Positions 62,297 to 64,000 of a DNA stretch of 64,000 nt are shown in pieces. Position 1 is the first letter of the stretch, and each line of letters begins with the position of its first letter. The stretch lies in the NCBI RefSeq assembly GCF_013409645.1, contig NZ_JACCBG010000001.1, positions 682,001-746,000 of the forward strand, given 5' to 3'. Under the pieces are notes generated by a model. It saw only the letters and a program-made list of their open reading frames with translations. It did no database searches and was not told the DNA's origin. The stretch comes from Nocardioides panaciterrulae. Lineage in GTDB: Bacteria > Actinomycetota > Actinomycetes > Propionibacteriales > Nocardioidaceae. Both the position numbers and the translations under genes were made by a program.

Positions 62297-63522
62297 CCGA
62301 CCACGAGTTGCGCGACCTGCTGGCGGAGCGGGTCTCCGACGTCGCGGTGCCGGACCTGAGCGGCCGTGCCTGGGAGCGGGCCGGCCGCATCCGCCGCCGC
62401 CGCGCGACCGGCGTCGTCGTCGGGGCGGTCGCCTCGGTGGCCGTGGTCGCCGCGGCGCTGGCGGGAGTGCCCGGGGTCAACCGCTCCGACGGCCCCGGGC
62501 CGGGCCCGGCGACCCACCAGCCCGCGCCCACCGGGCCGAGCGGGCCCGGCGATCCGGGCCGGACGGCCCCGTGGCCGGGGTCCGGGGCCACGCGACCCGA
62601 CGGCCGCTACCGGGGCCTGCCGGTCTACCGGGGACCGCTGGTCTCGCAGGAGGCGACGCTGCCCGGGGTCGACTCCCCGTTCCCCGCGACCGTCGACCTC
62701 TCCGCGCCCGCCCCGGACCTGGCGGACCAGCCGATCCGGGAGGCGCTGGCCGCCTACGTGCTGACCGATGCCGGCGGGGGGCGGCGGCTCCTGCTGCTTG
62801 CTCCCGACGGCTCGTTGCGCAGCGTCGACACCGCTGCCGTCGCGGCGTACGACGACGGCAGCGGCCAGGACGTCTCGGTGGCCCACGAGTCGCTGCTCTC
62901 GCCGACGGGGGAGTACCTCGCCTTCCCCCAGGCCGCCGGCGAGGTGCGGGTGCTGACGCTGGCCACCGGGGAGTGGCGCACGGTGCACACCGGCAGCGAC
63001 CGGACGGCGACCCTGCACTGGATGGGGGACACCGACCTCTGGCTGCCGCCCACGACCCAGGGCGGGCCCGGGCCGATGTACTCGGTGCTGGACGGCACCC
63101 GGTCCGGGGCCACGAACCTCCAGGCACCGGCCGGTCCGTTCGGGGCCGGGGCGGCGCCGTACGGCCGGTGGCGGATGGGACCCGGAGGGACCGCGCAGAG
63201 CTGGGCGGGAGTGACCGGGCTGCCCGGGCCCGCCGGCGAGGCGACCCCCGCGCAGGTGCTGCTGGTGCAGGGGGACCCGCCGGCGCCCGACGCGCTGCTG
63301 GTCCTCGGCGCCTCGGCGGCGCAACCGCGCCCCGCCCGCTGCTGCGACGTGGACTTCTGGCTGGACGACCGCACGGTGGTCTACGAGAGCGGCGCCGCGC
63401 CGCGCCGGCTGGTCGCCTGGCGGGTCGGGACGCACGCGCTGGGTGTGGTGACCCGGATCGTCGGGTACGACCCGAGCCGGGTGAGCCTGGTGTCGAGCTA
63501 CGCCCGGGTCTGGGACCGGTAG
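62293..63522 (+). CDS. Membrane-anchored partner of the sigma factor (anti-sigma-like)
   Basis: A 409-aa protein with a short cytoplasmic part (1-38; LRDLLAERVSDVAVPDLSGRAWERAGRIRRRR), one membrane helix (GVVVGAVASVAVVAAALAGV, about 39-58) and a Pro/Gly linker, then a ~330-residue extracytoplasmic domain with repeated WD-like segments (GEYLAFPQ, TATLHWMGDTDLWLPP), likely a beta propeller. It lacks the HxxxCxxC zinc motif of classic anti-sigma proteins. Partner role inferred from coupling with the sigma gene. Confidence 0.75.
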   Translation: MTDHELRDLLAERVSDVAVPDLSGRAWERAGRIRRRRATGVVVGAVASVAVVAAALAGVPGVNRSDGPGPGPATHQPAPTGPSGPGDPGRTAPWPGSGATRPDGRYRGLPVYRGPLVSQEATLPGVDSPFPATVDLSAPAPDLADQPIREALAAYVLTDAGGGRRLLLLAPDGSLRSVDTAAVAAYDDGSGQDVSVAHESLLSPTGEYLAFPQAAGEVRVLTLATGEWRTVHTGSDRTATLHWMGDTDLWLPPTTQGGPGPMYSVLDGTRSGATNLQAPAGPFGAGAAPYGRWRMGPGGTAQSWAGVTGLPGPAGEATPAQVLLVQGDPPAPDALLVLGASAAQPRPARCCDVDFWLDDRTVVYESGAAPRRLVAWRVGTHALGVVTRIVGYDPSRVSLVSSYARVWDR

Positions 63523-63528
63523 GAAGTG

Positions 63529-63555
63529 TTTGCACTCGCACCACCCGAGTGCTAA
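63529..63555 (+). promoter_or_regulatory. CIRCE element 1 upstream of groEL
   Basis: TTTGCACTC (63529-63537), 9-bp spacer, GAGTGCTAA (63547-63555): one mismatch to the HrcA operator TTAGCACTC-N9-GAGTGCTAA. Confidence 0.93.

Positions 63556-64000
<445 letters not shown>

Overview
The window is about 74% GC, densely coded DNA from an actinobacterium, most likely of the family Nocardioidaceae (Nocardioides-like). This rests on mycothiol synthesis (mshA), an F420-type PPOX enzyme, CarD, SenX3-RegX3, a CysO-type sulfur carrier, DUF3263 and DUF4032 proteins, SigE-family sigma factor, and many start codons sitting 6-7 bases after a TANNNT -10 box (leaderless mRNAs). The order mshA - ybjN - regX3 - senX3 - phoU - gpmA - lpqE-like - carD - ispD - ispF - cysS - rlmB resembles the mycobacterial chromosome, so most of the window is core chromosome. 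I see no insertion sequence, prophage, CRISPR array or rRNA.

Layout. 0-7.5 kb: purine/ureide catabolism, with an IclR regulator divergent from a citrate-lyase/malate-synthase-like protein, two small genes, then uraD-uraH-uricase-allB-allE. Two operators TCAACA-N3-TGTTGA flank this set. 7.5-14.4 kb: coiled-coil protein, TypA, PPOX protein, an M4 metalloprotease carrying its own emfourin-like inhibitor domain, Asp/Glu racemase, SDR. 14.4-29.4 kb: mshA, SenX3-RegX3/PhoU with a Pho box, gpmA, CarD, IspD plus a degenerate IspD paralog, IspF, a YedY-like molybdoenzyme and an SDR without its catalytic Tyr. 29.4-38 kb: secreted proteins, cysS, rlmB, metallophosphoesterase, acyl-CoA dehydrogenase. 38-49.6 kb: DUF4032 protein, SoxR with a probable SoxR-driven split transketolase, tRNA-Thr, a MEDS-STAS/MEDS-ATPase pair, pyridoxal kinase, aldo-keto reductase, DODA-type dioxygenase, K+ channel, Ung. 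49.6-64 kb: MerR-PP2C fusion, PhaC-like hydrolase with a Lys/Ala tail, trehalose synthesis (otsA, otsB), a SAM-I riboswitch ahead of thrC-cysO, ATP-grasp enzyme, nitronate monooxygenase, sigma factor with membrane partner, and the start of groEL behind two CIRCE elements.

The most unexplained structure is between genes: four families of short repeats. Family A (22-bp unit with TTGAGTTGGGCC) and family B (unit GTTGAC plus the dyad CGCCGAGTCGGCG) form tandem arrays that mostly start at or within a few bases of a stop codon and read in one fixed direction away from it; in two genes the stop codon lies inside the first A unit. Family C is a 42-bp unit seen widely in actinobacteria. Family D is a roughly 85-bp element in two copies whose first copy has two interlocked inverted repeats (pseudoknot or switch geometry).
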